Source of the DNA: Nocardia terpenica
Lineage (GTDB): Bacteria; Actinomycetota; Actinomycetes; Mycobacteriales; Mycobacteriaceae
NCBI RefSeq assembly: GCF_013186535.1
Contig: NZ_JABMCZ010000002.1
Coordinates: forward strand, 496,001 to 560,000
Reading direction: 5' to 3'
DNA: 64,000 bases
The position numbers and the translations under genes were made by a program. This document shows, piece by piece, positions 43,011 through 52,754 of this stretch. How positions within the stretch are numbered: the first letter of the stretch is position 1; each line of letters opens with the position of its first letter. Under the pieces are notes generated by a model. The model did not search any database, was not told the DNA's origin, and was given only the letters and a program-made list of their open reading frames with translations.

Positions 43011-44762
43011 CTATTCGCTGTGGTCCGTGGCGAACAGCGCCGCCGACGCCGCGCGACGTCGCCGCTGTTCGACCGGGTCCGGCACCGGAACCGCGGCCAC
43101 CAGGCGCTGGGTGTACTCCTGCGTGGGGTGGCGCAGGATCTCGTCGCGGGTGCCCTGCTCGACCACGGAACCGTTGCGCAGCACCGCGATCCGGGCCGCG
43201 AGCTGATCGACCACGGCCAGGTCGTGACTGATGAACAGGCACGCCCAGCCGAACTCGCGCTGCAGCCCGGCGAAGATCTCCAGCACCGTCGCCTGCACCG
43301 ACACATCCAGCGCGCTGGTCGGTTCGTCGGCGATGAGCAAATCCGGATTCAGCACCAGCGCCCGCGCCAGGCTGGCCCGCTGCCGCTGGCCGCCCGAGAG
43401 CTCGTGCGGGTAGCGGTTCTCGGTGCCCGCGGCCAGTTGCACGTCGTCCAGCAGGCGCCGAACCCGTTCGCGCAGTGCCGAACCGGTGGCGGCGCGGTGC
43501 ACGACCAGCGGCTCGGCCACGCACTGCCCGACGGTGAGCCGCGGGTTCAGCGAGGTGGCGGGGTCCTGGAAGACGAATCCGAGCCGCTTGCGCATCGGCC
43601 GCAGCCGCCGCTCCGACAGCCCGGTGACCTCCTCGCCCAGCACCCGGATCCGGCCCGCGGTGGGCCGTTGCAGCGCGGCCACGCAGCGGCCGATCGTGCT
43701 CTTGCCGGAGCCGGATTCGCCGACCAGGCCCAGGGTTTCGCCGCGGCCGATGGTCAGCGACACCTCGTCCACCGCGCGGAAGGCCGGACGGCCCAGCGCG
43801 CCCGGGAATTCCACGACCAGATCCGTCACCTTGAGCACGGTCTCGGCCGCGGCCACCGCGGGCAACTCCCCCGCCGGGCGTTCCATCGTGACCGTCCCGC
43901 CACCCGCGTCCGGTTGCGGCGCGACCGGTGACACCGCACCGGACGCCGGGGCCAGGCCCGCACCCAGGTGCGGCACCGCGGCGAGCAGGTCGCGGGTGTA
44001 CTCCTCGCGTGGATTCGCGAAAAGCTCGTCCACGGGCGCGGTTTCGACGACCCGGCCCGACCGCATCACCACCACGCGATCGGCGAGGTCGGCGACCACG
44101 CCCATATTGTGGGTGATCAGCACGATGGCGCTGCCGAGCCGGTCGCGCAGATCCCGCAGCAGCTCCAGGATCTCGGCCTGCACGGTGACATCCAGCGCCG
44201 TGGTCGGTTCGTCGGCGATGATCACCGTGGGCTCGCAGGCGATGGCAATGGCGATCATCACCCGCTGCTTCTGCCCGCCGGACAGCTGATGCGGATAGAA
44301 GTCGACGCGATGCTCCGGATCGGGCAGCCCGACCATGCGCAGCAGTTCGATCGCCCGCGCCTTGGCGGCCTTGCGGCCGATATCCGCATGCGCGCGTAGC
44401 GCTTCCATGATCTGGAAGCCGACGGTGAACAGCGGGTCCAGGGCGGCGCCCGGCTCCTGGAACACCATCGAGATCGCCCCGCCGCGCAGCGCGGTGAGCT
44501 GCTTCTCCGACATCGAGGTGATGGTGTCCGAACCCACCGTGACCAGGCCGCGCACCCGCGCGGTCCCGGGCAGCAGGCCGATCGCGGTGCGCGAGCTCAC
44601 CGACTTGCCGGACCCGGATTCGCCGACGATGGCCAGCACCTCGCCGGGGAACACCTCGTAGGACACGTCGCAGACGGCGTTCACCGCACCGGCGTCGGTG
44701 GCGAAGGTGACCGACAGCGACTCGATGGAGAGGGCGGGCGTACGTTCCACGGTCTCAATCAT
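43011..44762 (-). CDS. Dipeptide/oligopeptide ABC transporter, fused double ATPase (DppD-DppF)
   Basis: A 583-residue protein with two full ATPase domains. The first has GESGSGKSV, LSGGQKQR and IIADEPTTALD; the second GESGSGKST, LSGGQRQR and LIADEPTSALD, with an Ala/Pro/Gly-rich linker at about 275-320. Each domain ends in the peptide-family extension (FANPREEYTRDLL, RHPTQEYTQRLV). It drives the permeases encoded upstream. Starts eight bases inside the end of the dppC-like gene. Confidence 0.9.
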   Translation of the reverse strand: MIETVERTPALSIESLSVTFATDAGAVNAVCDVSYEVFPGEVLAIVGESGSGKSVSSRTAIGLLPGTARVRGLVTVGSDTITSMSEKQLTALRGGAISMVFQEPGAALDPLFTVGFQIMEALRAHADIGRKAAKARAIELLRMVGLPDPEHRVDFYPHQLSGGQKQRVMIAIAIACEPTVIIADEPTTALDVTVQAEILELLRDLRDRLGSAIVLITHNMGVVADLADRVVVMRSGRVVETAPVDELFANPREEYTRDLLAAVPHLGAGLAPASGAVSPVAPQPDAGGGTVTMERPAGELPAVAAAETVLKVTDLVVEFPGALGRPAFRAVDEVSLTIGRGETLGLVGESGSGKSTIGRCVAALQRPTAGRIRVLGEEVTGLSERRLRPMRKRLGFVFQDPATSLNPRLTVGQCVAEPLVVHRAATGSALRERVRRLLDDVQLAAGTENRYPHELSGGQRQRASLARALVLNPDLLIADEPTSALDVSVQATVLEIFAGLQREFGWACLFISHDLAVVDQLAARIAVLRNGSVVEQGTRDEILRHPTQEYTQRLVAAVPVPDPVEQRRRRAASAALFATDHSE

Positions 44763-45744
44763 CGGCGGACTCCTGGCTCGGCGCGGCGACGGCGGCGGTG
44801 CGGCGGGTCCGCAGCAGCGGATTGAGCACCTCGTTGAGGCTCTCGCCCACCAGCGTCATGCCGAGCACCACGAGAACGATGGCGACACCGGGGAATACGC
44901 CCGTCCACCAGATTCCGTTGGACACGTCGGCCAGCGCCTTGTTCAGGTCGTACCCCCACTCGGCGGCCTGGGTCGGCTCGATGCCGTACCCCAGGAAGCC
45001 CAGGGCCGCCAGGGTCAGGATCGCCTCCGAGCCGTTGAGCGTGATGATCACCGGCAGCGACTGGGTGACATTGGGGAACACGTGCCGGAACAGGATGCGC
45101 CCGATCGGCGCCCCGGTCACCCGGGCGGCGTCGACATAGGGCTCGGTCTTCACCGCCACGGTGGCATTGCGCACCACCCGGAAGTACTGCGGCACATAGA
45201 TGACCGTGATCGCCACCGCCGCCGACAGCACACCGCCGAAGCTCGACGAATTACCGCCCGCCACCACGATCGAGACCACGATCGCCAGCAGCAGCGTCGG
45301 GAACGCGTACATGGCGTCCATGAACAACACCAGCACCCGGTCCACCCAGCGCCCGATGTAGCCGGACACCAAACCCAGTGGCACACCGATGCACAGCGAC
45401 AGCACCAGCGAGATCGCGATGACGATCAGCGCGGTCCGGGCGCCGTACAGCACCCGGGAGAACACGTCCTCCCCGCGCACCGAGGTGCCGAACCAGTGCT
45501 GCGCCGAGGGCGCCTGCTGCCGCACGAAATCGGTTCCGTGATCGGAGATCTGGGCGAAGCCGTACGGCGCGAGCAACGGCGCGAACAGCGCCACGATCAC
45601 GAACAGCGCGACCAGCGCCAGCCCCAGGATCAGCGTCACGCGCTGCAGCCCCGAGGTCATCGACAGGATCCGCAGACCGGGAATTCCCTTGCGCGGCACC
45701 GGCGGAATGAGAACCGGTTCCGCCAGCAGTTCGGGTGTCGCCAT
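44755..45744 (-). CDS. Dipeptide/oligopeptide ABC permease (DppC-like)
   Basis: A 329-residue permease with a hydrophilic N-terminus, six hydrophobic segments, HWFGTSVRGEDVFSRVLYG (the DppC signature) and the coupling block DAARVTGAPIGRILFRHVFPN. Directly follows dppB-like with no gap. Confidence 0.9.
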   Translation of the reverse strand: MATPELLAEPVLIPPVPRKGIPGLRILSMTSGLQRVTLILGLALVALFVIVALFAPLLAPYGFAQISDHGTDFVRQQAPSAQHWFGTSVRGEDVFSRVLYGARTALIVIAISLVLSLCIGVPLGLVSGYIGRWVDRVLVLFMDAMYAFPTLLLAIVVSIVVAGGNSSSFGGVLSAAVAITVIYVPQYFRVVRNATVAVKTEPYVDAARVTGAPIGRILFRHVFPNVTQSLPVIITLNGSEAILTLAALGFLGYGIEPTQAAEWGYDLNKALADVSNGIWWTGVFPGVAIVLVVLGMTLVGESLNEVLNPLLRTRRTAAVAAPSQESADD

Positions 45745-46845
45745 CTAGAACCTCACCCTCGGGTCGATGAGCGCCACGACCAGGTCCACCAGGAAGCTCG
45801 TCACCGCCACCACCAGCGCCAGGAAGGCGACGATCCCTTGCACCGCAACGAAATCCCGAGCCTGCAGATACACCGCGAGCTGATAGCCCAGCCCCTTCCA
45901 CTCGAAGGTGGTCTCGGTCAGCACCGCGCCGCCGAGCATCATGGCGATCTGCATGCCCATCACCGTGACGATCGGAATCATGGCGTTGCGGAACGCATGT
46001 CGCCGCGTCACCACCCGATCCGACAGCCCGCGCGCCCGCGCGGCGTCGACGAAATCGCTGCGCAGCGTCTGGATCAGGTTGATCCGGACCAGCCGCAGGA
46101 ACACCCCCGCGGTCAGCAGGCCGAGCGCGATCGACGGCAGGATGGCGTGTTTGATCACGTCGAGCAGATATCCGTTGTCGCCGTAGAGGATCGCGTCGAT
46201 GAACAGGATGTTGGTCTTCGGCGAGACGTGCTGCAGCGCCAGTTCCACATTGGTGCTGGCCCGCCCGGCCACCGGCAGCCAGCCCAGCTTCACCGCGAAG
46301 ATCAGCTTGAGCAGCATGCCGACGAAGAACACCGGGGCCGCGTACACCAGGATCGCGAACAGCCGCAGCCCCACGTCGGAGGCCCGGTCCCGGCGCTTGG
46401 CGGCGTAGCGGCCCAGCGGCACGCCGACGAGGAAGGCGACGATCAGCGACCACACCACCAGCTCCAGCGTGGCCGCGCCGTAGCTGGTGATGATGTCGCC
46501 GATGGCCCGATTGTCCTGGGAGCGGCCGAAATCCCCGCGCGCCAGCCCGGAGATGTAGTCCCAGTACTGGGTCAGGATCGGCCGGTCGAATCCGGCCGCC
46601 GCCTTGCGGGCCGCGATCTGATCCGGTGGGAGCCGCCCGCCCAGCGCGGCCGTGATCGGGTCGCCCACGACCCGCATCAGGAAGAACACGACGGTTACCA
46701 GGATCCAGGCCGTCGGGATGATCAGCAGCAGCCGCACACCCAGGTAGCGCAGCAGGGTCCCGTAGCGGGAACCGCTGCGGCGCGGCGTCTTTCGAGCGGG
46801 CGGAGCCGGGGCGGCCGGCTCCTGCTCGGTCGTCGTCGCCGTCAC
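45745..46845 (-). CDS. Dipeptide/oligopeptide ABC permease (DppB-like)
   Basis: A 366-residue permease. A Pro/Ala-rich cytoplasmic start of 30 residues precedes six hydrophobic segments. It has LGGRLPPDQIAARKAAAGFDRP and the coupling block DFVDAARARGLSDRVVTRRHAFRNA. Overlaps the binding-protein gene by four bases (ATGA). Confidence 0.9.
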   Translation of the reverse strand: MTATTTEQEPAAPAPPARKTPRRSGSRYGTLLRYLGVRLLLIIPTAWILVTVVFFLMRVVGDPITAALGGRLPPDQIAARKAAAGFDRPILTQYWDYISGLARGDFGRSQDNRAIGDIITSYGAATLELVVWSLIVAFLVGVPLGRYAAKRRDRASDVGLRLFAILVYAAPVFFVGMLLKLIFAVKLGWLPVAGRASTNVELALQHVSPKTNILFIDAILYGDNGYLLDVIKHAILPSIALGLLTAGVFLRLVRINLIQTLRSDFVDAARARGLSDRVVTRRHAFRNAMIPIVTVMGMQIAMMLGGAVLTETTFEWKGLGYQLAVYLQARDFVAVQGIVAFLALVVAVTSFLVDLVVALIDPRVRF

Positions 46846-48464
46846 TTGCTCAGCACGTTGAAGCGGAACTTGGTGGACGGGTCGAGCGTGGCGTCCAGGC
46901 CCTGAACGTCCTTGCCCGCCACCGCGATCTGCTTACCGGACAGCAGCGGCAGCTGGGAGATGTACTTCTGCGCCATGTCCCGCTGGATCTGCTGGATGAT
47001 CGCGAGCCGCTTGTCCTTGTCCGGCTGGGTGACCTCGGCCGTCAGCTGCGCGGTGATGTCCGGCTCCTCGAAGTGGTTCTGCAGGAAGTTGTTCGGGCCG
47101 AAGAACGGGGTCAGATAGTCGTCCGCATCCGGATAGTCCGGGAACCAGCCGAGCTGATACAGCGGGTAGGTGTCGCGCGCCCGCTCCTTGTTGTAGCTCA
47201 CCCATTCGGTGGACTGCAGGTTGACCCGGAACAGGCCGGTGGCCTCGAGCTGGCTCTTGATCGCCGCGTACTCCTCGGAGCTGGAGGAGCCGTAGTGGTC
47301 GGGGTTGTACTGCAGGTTCAGGTCGACCGGGGCCGCCACTCCGGCGTCGGACAGGAACTTGGCCGCCTGCTCCTTGTTCGGCTTGGCGCCGTAGATGTCC
47401 TTGAACGGCTCGATCGCACCCGGATAGCCCTGCGGCACCGGCGAATACGCGGGCGAGTACATGCCCTTGTAGACCTCGCGGGACAGCGCGTCGCGGTCGA
47501 CGGAGGAGGAGATGGCCTTGCGGACGGCCAGTTTCTGCTCGGGGGTGTTGCCGGGCATGGTGTTCATGTTGAACACGATGTACCGCAGCTCACCGCCGGG
47601 GCCCTCGTGCACCGCGACCTTGTCGTCCTTGCGCAGCGAGTCCAGGTCGGTCGGGCTCAGGCTGCGGTAGGCGACGTCGATGTTGCCGTTCTGGATGTCG
47701 AGCTTGAGGTTGTCGCTGGACGCGTAGTACTTCATCGAGACCATGCTGGTCTTCGGTTTGGCGAGGATGCCGACGTAATCGGCGTTGGCCGAGTACTGGA
47801 CGAGCTTGTTCTTGTCGTAGCTGGTGATGACGTAGGGGCCGGAGAACGGCTTGGCCTTGACGATGGCGTCGTCGTCCATGATCTTGTCGGCCGGGAAGAC
47901 CTTCTCGTCGATGATCGGCCCGGCCTCGGTGGCCAGGACCGCGGGGAAGGTCTGGTCGCTGGCGTTCTTCAGGGTGAACGCCACGGTGAGGTTGTCGGTC
48001 GCGTCGGTGTGGTCGAGGTTGCCGAGCAGCGAGGCCGGACCGTTCGGATCGTTGATCTTCATCATTCGATCGAAGGAGTACTTGACGCTGGCGGAGGTCA
48101 GGGCGTCGCCGTTGGCGAACTTCAGGTTCGGGCGCAGCTTGCAGGTGTACACGACCGGTGTGGTGAAGTCGCATTTCTCCGCGGCGTCCGGCTTGGGGGT
48201 GGTCTCGCCGGGCGCGAAGTTCAGCAGATGCTGATAGATCTGCGTCGCGGGCACGTAGGAGCCCTGATCGTAGGCGGCGGCCGGATCGAGCGTGAAGATC
48301 TTGTCGGTGGTGCCGACGACCAGGCCGTTGTCGCCTCCGCCGCCGGTACGCCCCGAACCACATCCGGCCACGGTGAGCAGGGCGAGCCCCGCCATTCCCA
48401 CCGCCGCAATACCTCTGACCCGGCCCGGCCGGGCCGTCGACGCCTGTGTCGCCGATAACCGCAT
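46842..48464 (-). CDS. Peptide-type ABC transporter substrate-binding lipoprotein (DppA-like)
   Basis: A 540-residue SBP family 5 lipoprotein: signal peptide with lipobox VAGC and Cys35, then domains with IFTLDPAAAYDQGSY, YTCKLRPNLKFANGDALTSASVKYSFDR and LGWFPDYPDADDYLTPFF. The last motif, with several acidic residues, is usual for peptide binders, but nickel or sugar ligands cannot be ruled out. GGGAAAG precedes the ATG. First gene of a four-gene uptake operon inserted between purF and purM relative to M. tuberculosis. Confidence 0.88.
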   Translation of the reverse strand: MRLSATQASTARPGRVRGIAAVGMAGLALLTVAGCGSGRTGGGGDNGLVVGTTDKIFTLDPAAAYDQGSYVPATQIYQHLLNFAPGETTPKPDAAEKCDFTTPVVYTCKLRPNLKFANGDALTSASVKYSFDRMMKINDPNGPASLLGNLDHTDATDNLTVAFTLKNASDQTFPAVLATEAGPIIDEKVFPADKIMDDDAIVKAKPFSGPYVITSYDKNKLVQYSANADYVGILAKPKTSMVSMKYYASSDNLKLDIQNGNIDVAYRSLSPTDLDSLRKDDKVAVHEGPGGELRYIVFNMNTMPGNTPEQKLAVRKAISSSVDRDALSREVYKGMYSPAYSPVPQGYPGAIEPFKDIYGAKPNKEQAAKFLSDAGVAAPVDLNLQYNPDHYGSSSSEEYAAIKSQLEATGLFRVNLQSTEWVSYNKERARDTYPLYQLGWFPDYPDADDYLTPFFGPNNFLQNHFEEPDITAQLTAEVTQPDKDKRLAIIQQIQRDMAQKYISQLPLLSGKQIAVAGKDVQGLDATLDPSTKFRFNVLSK

Positions 48465-48562
48465 GACTTTCCCAACTTCTCGCAACGCGGCGCGTCCGCT
48501 CTGGGTCACAGATCGGATGCGCCGCGATGAACTTCGTATGGCGGGGACAGTACCGGCGCGGC

Positions 48563-48606
48563 GTTGCGGATATGTTGCGTTTCGCAACAATCAGATTGTG
48601 TTGCGG
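48563..48606. promoter_or_regulatory. TTGCG half-site cluster upstream of the dpp operon
   Basis: TGTTGCG-TTT-CGCAACA (48573-48589) is a perfect 7-bp inverted repeat. Additional TTGCGG half-sites lie at 48564 and 48601. The cluster lies 100-140 bp upstream of the binding-protein gene and looks like an operator. Confidence 0.55.
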
Positions 48607-48623
48607 CAGAAAAACTTCTGCGT

Positions 48624-50228
48624 TCAGGGGCGGCTGAGCGCGCTCGCATTCGCGTTGTCGCCCAACAACTCCGACTCCGACTTGCCGAGGAAGCCCTCGA
48701 GCAGATTCTTGCCGATGGCGGCCTCGGGCGGGAGCGCAATCGGGTAGGAGCCGTCGAAACAGGCGCAGCACAGCCGCGTTCGGGGCTGCTCGGTGGCCGC
48801 GATCATGCCCTCGATCGAGATGTAGCCCAGGGTGTCGGCGCCGATGGAACGGCGGACGTTCTCGACCATGTCGTCCAGCGATCCCTCGGTGCCGTCCGGC
48901 GCGGCCCCGTTCGCGATCAGCTCCGCGCGCGAGGCGAAGTCGATGCCGTAGAAGCAGGGCCACTTGACCGGCGGCGAGGCGATGCGCACGTGGATCTCCA
49001 GCGCGCCGGCCTCGCGCAGCATGCGGATGAGCGCGCGCTGGGTGTTGCCGCGCACGATGGAATCGTCCACGACGATGAGCCGCTTGCCGCGGATCACCTC
49101 GCGCAGCGGGTTGAGCTTGAGCCGGATGCCGAGCTGGCGGATGGTCTGGCTGGGCTGGATGAAGGTGCGGCCGACGTAGGCGTTCTTCATCAGGCCCTGG
49201 CCGTAGGGCACGCCCGAACCCTGGGCGTACCCGACCGCGGCCGGGGTGCCCGACTCCGGGACGGGGATGACCAGGTCGGCCTCGACCGGGTGCTCGGCGG
49301 CCAGGCGGCGGCCGATCTCCACGCGGGTGGCGTGCACCGAGCGCCCGGCGATGGTGCTGTCGGGGCGGGCCAGATAGACGTATTCGAAGACGCAGCCCTT
49401 GGGCTCCGGGTTGGCGAAGCGCAGCGAGCGCACCCCGTCGGCGTCGATCGCCAGCAGTTCGCCCGGCTCGATCTCGCGCACGAAGGCGGCGCCCACGATG
49501 TCGAGTGCGGCGGTTTCGCTCGCGACCACCCAGCCGCGGTCGAGCCGACCCAGGCACAGCGGGCGCACCCCGTGCGGGTCGCGCGCGGCGTAGAGAGTGT
49601 GCTCGTCCATGAAGGTCAGGCAGAACGCGCCGCGCAGGGTGGGCAGCAGTTCCATGGCGGCCTGCTCGATGCTCTTGTCCGCGGCGGCGTGCGCCAGCAG
49701 CGCGGTCATCACATCGGAGTCGGAGGTGCCCGACGTGCCGGGCAGGCGGTTGCCGATCACCCCGGCTTCGCGTGCGCGCGCGGCCAATTCGGCGGTGTTG
49801 ACCAGATTGCCGTTGTGGCCCAGGGCCAGTCCGCTGCCGACCGCGGTGGTGCGGAAGATGGGCTGGGCGTTCTCCCAGGTGACGGCGCCGGTGGTGGAGT
49901 AGCGGCAGTGGCCGACCGCGACGTAGCCGGGCATGGCCGCCAGCGTCTGCTCGTCGAACACCTGGCTGACCAGGCCGAGATCCTTGAACACCAGCACCTG
50001 CGCGCCGTCGGCGACGGCGATTCCGGCCGCCTCCTGACCGCGGTGCTGCAGGGCGTACAGCCCGTAGTAGGTGAGTTTGGCCACATCCTCGCCCGGGGCC
50101 CAGACACCGAAGACGCCGCACTCCTCGCGGGGCTCGTTCTCGGGTTCGTCGGGGGCGGGGCGCGGCGGTTCCACGGCGGAGGTGGATAGCGGCTCGGGGC
50201 TGTCGACCGACAGATCGGCGTTGGTCAC
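48624..50228 (-). CDS. purF: Amidophosphoribosyltransferase
   Basis: A 534-residue enzyme for the first committed step of purine synthesis. An N-terminal propeptide of 36 residues ends at EE-CGVFG; Cys37 becomes the glutaminase nucleophile after cleavage. The PRPP site is VDDSIVRGNTQR, and C-terminal cysteines in RLCCACFDGSYP mark the Fe-S-type branch. GTG 50228 follows AGGGAG by seven bases. Immediately upstream of the dpp-like operon rather than purM. Confidence 0.95.
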   Translation of the reverse strand: MTNADLSVDSPEPLSTSAVEPPRPAPDEPENEPREECGVFGVWAPGEDVAKLTYYGLYALQHRGQEAAGIAVADGAQVLVFKDLGLVSQVFDEQTLAAMPGYVAVGHCRYSTTGAVTWENAQPIFRTTAVGSGLALGHNGNLVNTAELAARAREAGVIGNRLPGTSGTSDSDVMTALLAHAAADKSIEQAAMELLPTLRGAFCLTFMDEHTLYAARDPHGVRPLCLGRLDRGWVVASETAALDIVGAAFVREIEPGELLAIDADGVRSLRFANPEPKGCVFEYVYLARPDSTIAGRSVHATRVEIGRRLAAEHPVEADLVIPVPESGTPAAVGYAQGSGVPYGQGLMKNAYVGRTFIQPSQTIRQLGIRLKLNPLREVIRGKRLIVVDDSIVRGNTQRALIRMLREAGALEIHVRIASPPVKWPCFYGIDFASRAELIANGAAPDGTEGSLDDMVENVRRSIGADTLGYISIEGMIAATEQPRTRLCCACFDGSYPIALPPEAAIGKNLLEGFLGKSESELLGDNANASALSRP

Positions 50229-50340
50229 CGTTTGCTCCCTGTTCGGCGGGCTGGGGGCAACGATCATTCTACGGGTCATCCGCGCGAAACCCACGCCGGG
50301 ATCCCCGGGGTGGCAGGACGTTTGCTGCTACGGTGCGACC

Positions 50341-51690
50341 GTGGCGACTACCGAGCGTGACCAGACGAGTCCGATCCGGCGGCTGACCCCGTTCCGGCGA
50401 GTGTTCCCCGTCGTGGTCGTCACGCTGCTGGCCGCGCTGCTGGGATTGATGTATCTGGATTACGTCATCGATCCGGAGAGGAATCTGCACAACTTCCCGA
50501 TCGCCCTGGTCAACCAGGATGTCGGGGACACGGTGGGCGCGGCGGGGCAGCAGAAGCAGGTCGACTTCGGCGCCGAGGTCGCCGACGGACTGCGGCGGGC
50601 GGTGCCCGCCGACCAGATCGACCTGCGCACCCTCGGCGTCAACGAGGCCCAGCTGCAGATGCAGAACGGGCAGGTCTACGGGACCATCATCATTCCGAGC
50701 GACTTCAGCAAGCGGCTGGGCATTCTCGGTGTGGGCAGCGTGGTGCCGGGCGATATCCAGCGGCCGATCATCACGCTGCAGACCAATCCGCGGCTGGGCG
50801 CGTTCGCGGCATCGGTGACGCAACGCTTCGGTGATCGCGCGCTGAACCAGGTGAACGATCAGGTGGGCAAGCAGCTCACCGAGCAGGTGCGGGCCCAGCT
50901 CGCCCCGCCGCCGGGCGCGGGTCCCGCCCCCGAGCTGTCCGGGGCGACCCGGTTGGCGCTGGCACAGCCGCTGCGGATCGTGGTCGAGCAATACCGTCCG
51001 CTGCCGGGCAATTCCGGGGAGGGTTTGACGGCCTTCTTCTATGCGCTGCTGCTCCTGCTGATCGGCGTGGTGGGCGCGATGATCATTCACACGCTCATCG
51101 ACTCCGCGCTCGGCTTCATTCCCACCGAGTACGGGCCGTGGTTCGTGCACTATCCGACCGCGTCGATCTCCCGGTTCCGCACCCTGCTGATCAAGTGGGG
51201 GGTGATGGTGGCGGCCTCGCTCACGGTGTCGGCGGTGTTCCTGGGCGTCGGCAAGGCGCTGGGCATGCCGATCGATAAACCGTTGTCGCTGTTCCTGTAT
51301 GGCGCGTTCGCGATCTCGGCGGTCGGGATCACCGGCATCTCCATGCTGGCGGCGATCGGGTCGGCCGGGCTGCTGGTGAACCTGATCCTGTTCGTCATCC
51401 TGGGCCTGCCGTCCTCGGGCGGCACGGTGCCGATCGAGGCGACGCCGAAGTACTTCGGCTGGCTGGCGAAGTTCGAGCCGATGCACCAGGTGTTCCTGGC
51501 CATCCGCTCGATCCTCTACTTCGACGGCAATGGCGCGGCCGGGCTGAGCCGCGGCTTCTGGATGACCGCACTCGGGCTGGGCATCGGGCTGGTGCTGGGG
51601 CTGGTGGTCACCCGGTACTACGACCGGAAGGGCTTGGAGCGCAAGCCCGTTCGGCGGGAGGCATTGACCGCGGAGCGCCCGGCCGACTAG
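50341..51690 (+). CDS. DUF3533 / YhgE-Pip-like membrane protein
   Basis: A 449-residue protein: one membrane helix near 25-45, a large extracytoplasmic domain to about 225 (FPIALVNQDVGD, GTIIIPSDFSKRL), then about five helices from 230 to 430. This is the YhgE/Pip-DUF3533 layout, related to ABC-2 type permeases; the role is unknown, with links to cell-surface export. TACGGT ends six bases before the GTG start, so the mRNA is probably leaderless. Divergent from purF. Confidence 0.75.
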   Translation: MATTERDQTSPIRRLTPFRRVFPVVVVTLLAALLGLMYLDYVIDPERNLHNFPIALVNQDVGDTVGAAGQQKQVDFGAEVADGLRRAVPADQIDLRTLGVNEAQLQMQNGQVYGTIIIPSDFSKRLGILGVGSVVPGDIQRPIITLQTNPRLGAFAASVTQRFGDRALNQVNDQVGKQLTEQVRAQLAPPPGAGPAPELSGATRLALAQPLRIVVEQYRPLPGNSGEGLTAFFYALLLLLIGVVGAMIIHTLIDSALGFIPTEYGPWFVHYPTASISRFRTLLIKWGVMVAASLTVSAVFLGVGKALGMPIDKPLSLFLYGAFAISAVGITGISMLAAIGSAGLLVNLILFVILGLPSSGGTVPIEATPKYFGWLAKFEPMHQVFLAIRSILYFDGNGAAGLSRGFWMTALGLGIGLVLGLVVTRYYDRKGLERKPVRREALTAERPAD

Positions 51691-51699
51691 GGCGGGCGC

Positions 51700-52086
51700 T
51701 CACAGCGGCACCAGTGGCAGCCAGTGGGCGAGCTCGCCCGCCCGAATCCCGGACACGCTCAACGCCCCCGACGCCACCGCCTCCTCGAAGCTCAACAGCC
51801 CGGTCGCCAGCAACAACCAGGTCCGCGCATCGGTCTCCACCACATTCGGCGGCGTCCCCCGCGTATGCCGCGGCCCCTCGATACACTGCACCGCCACAAA
51901 GGGCGGCACCCGAACCTCCACCGACGACCCCGGCGCCACCGCCTCCAACGTCCGCGCCGTCCCCCGCACCGCCGCCGCCACCTCCCCCCGCGCAGGCACC
52001 GAACCCCCCTCGCCCCGCAACCACTCCCCCACCACCATCACCGCCGCCCGCACCGCCGCGGGATCAAGCCTCGTCCGTCGCGCCAC
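51700..52086 (-). CDS. Sterol carrier family protein (Rv0807-like)
   Basis: A 128-residue protein matching the M. tuberculosis neighbour of purF in length and features: LDPAAVRAAVMVVGEWL at the start, the basic-hydrophobic VEVRVPPFVAVQCIEGPRHTRGTPPNVVET core, and an SCP-like end LLSFEEAVASGALSVSG. The GTG at 52086 has TAATCT six bases upstream, so translation is probably leaderless. Function unknown. Confidence 0.8.
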   Translation of the reverse strand: MARRTRLDPAAVRAAVMVVGEWLRGEGGSVPARGEVAAAVRGTARTLEAVAPGSSVEVRVPPFVAVQCIEGPRHTRGTPPNVVETDARTWLLLATGLLSFEEAVASGALSVSGIRAGELAHWLPLVPL

Positions 52087-52109
52087 GAGCCGAGATTACC
52101 GATGCGGGA

Positions 52110-52754
52110 TCAGTGGTTGCGCCGGTTGGGTATGCGGGCGATTCGAGGCGCGATCACGCCGCCGACGTTCAGGGCCAGGTGTAGGAGGGCCGGGGCGGTG
52201 GTGCTGTCGGCGGCGTGGTGGCGGAGGTGGGTCAGGATTGCGCCGCCGAGGGTGGTGGTGGCTACCGCGAGGGCGGGGTTGTCTCCGGCGGCGCGGGCGG
52301 GGGTGATGTGCCAGAGGCCGAAGGCCAAGGGGGCGAGGACGTTTGCGTAGCGGCCGGTGGTGCGGGCGAGGAGGGGGTCGAGGGTGGCCCGGAAGATCAG
52401 TTCCTCGCTGTAGACGGTGCCGAGGGGGATGTGCAGGGTTACCCATTCGGCGGGGGTGACCTCGGCGGGGCGGGCCGCGAATTCCGCCAGTTTCGCGCGC
52501 AGGGGCGGACATGCCAGGGCCGCGGCGTAACCGGCGGTGATCGTGGCGGCCGCGCGGAGGCCGGTGCGCAGGCCGCGGGGGGAGTGCCAGTGCGGGCGGG
52601 CGCGGAAGGCCAGGCCGTAGGCCGTGGCGAAGGCGGCGGTGGCGGCGGTGCGGCCGCGCATCCCGAGTCGCAGGCGGGGCAGCAGCAGGTTGCTCCACAG
52701 CAGTGGGAGGGCCGTCGCGACAACGACTTCGGCCGCGGTATCGCGACCTCTCAT
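52110..52754 (-). CDS. CPBP family intramembrane metalloprotease
   Basis: A 214-residue membrane protein with the three CPBP motifs: EELIFR with Glu117-Glu118 and Arg122, FGLWH at 145-149, and HLALN near 195. Such proteins cleave prenylated or membrane substrates or act in bacteriocin immunity. The ATG overlaps the stop of the upstream Abhydrolase gene (ATGA), so the pair is co-translated. Confidence 0.82.
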   Translation of the reverse strand: MRGRDTAAEVVVATALPLLWSNLLLPRLRLGMRGRTAATAAFATAYGLAFRARPHWHSPRGLRTGLRAAATITAGYAAALACPPLRAKLAEFAARPAEVTPAEWVTLHIPLGTVYSEELIFRATLDPLLARTTGRYANVLAPLAFGLWHITPARAAGDNPALAVATTTLGGAILTHLRHHAADSTTAPALLHLALNVGGVIAPRIARIPNRRNH

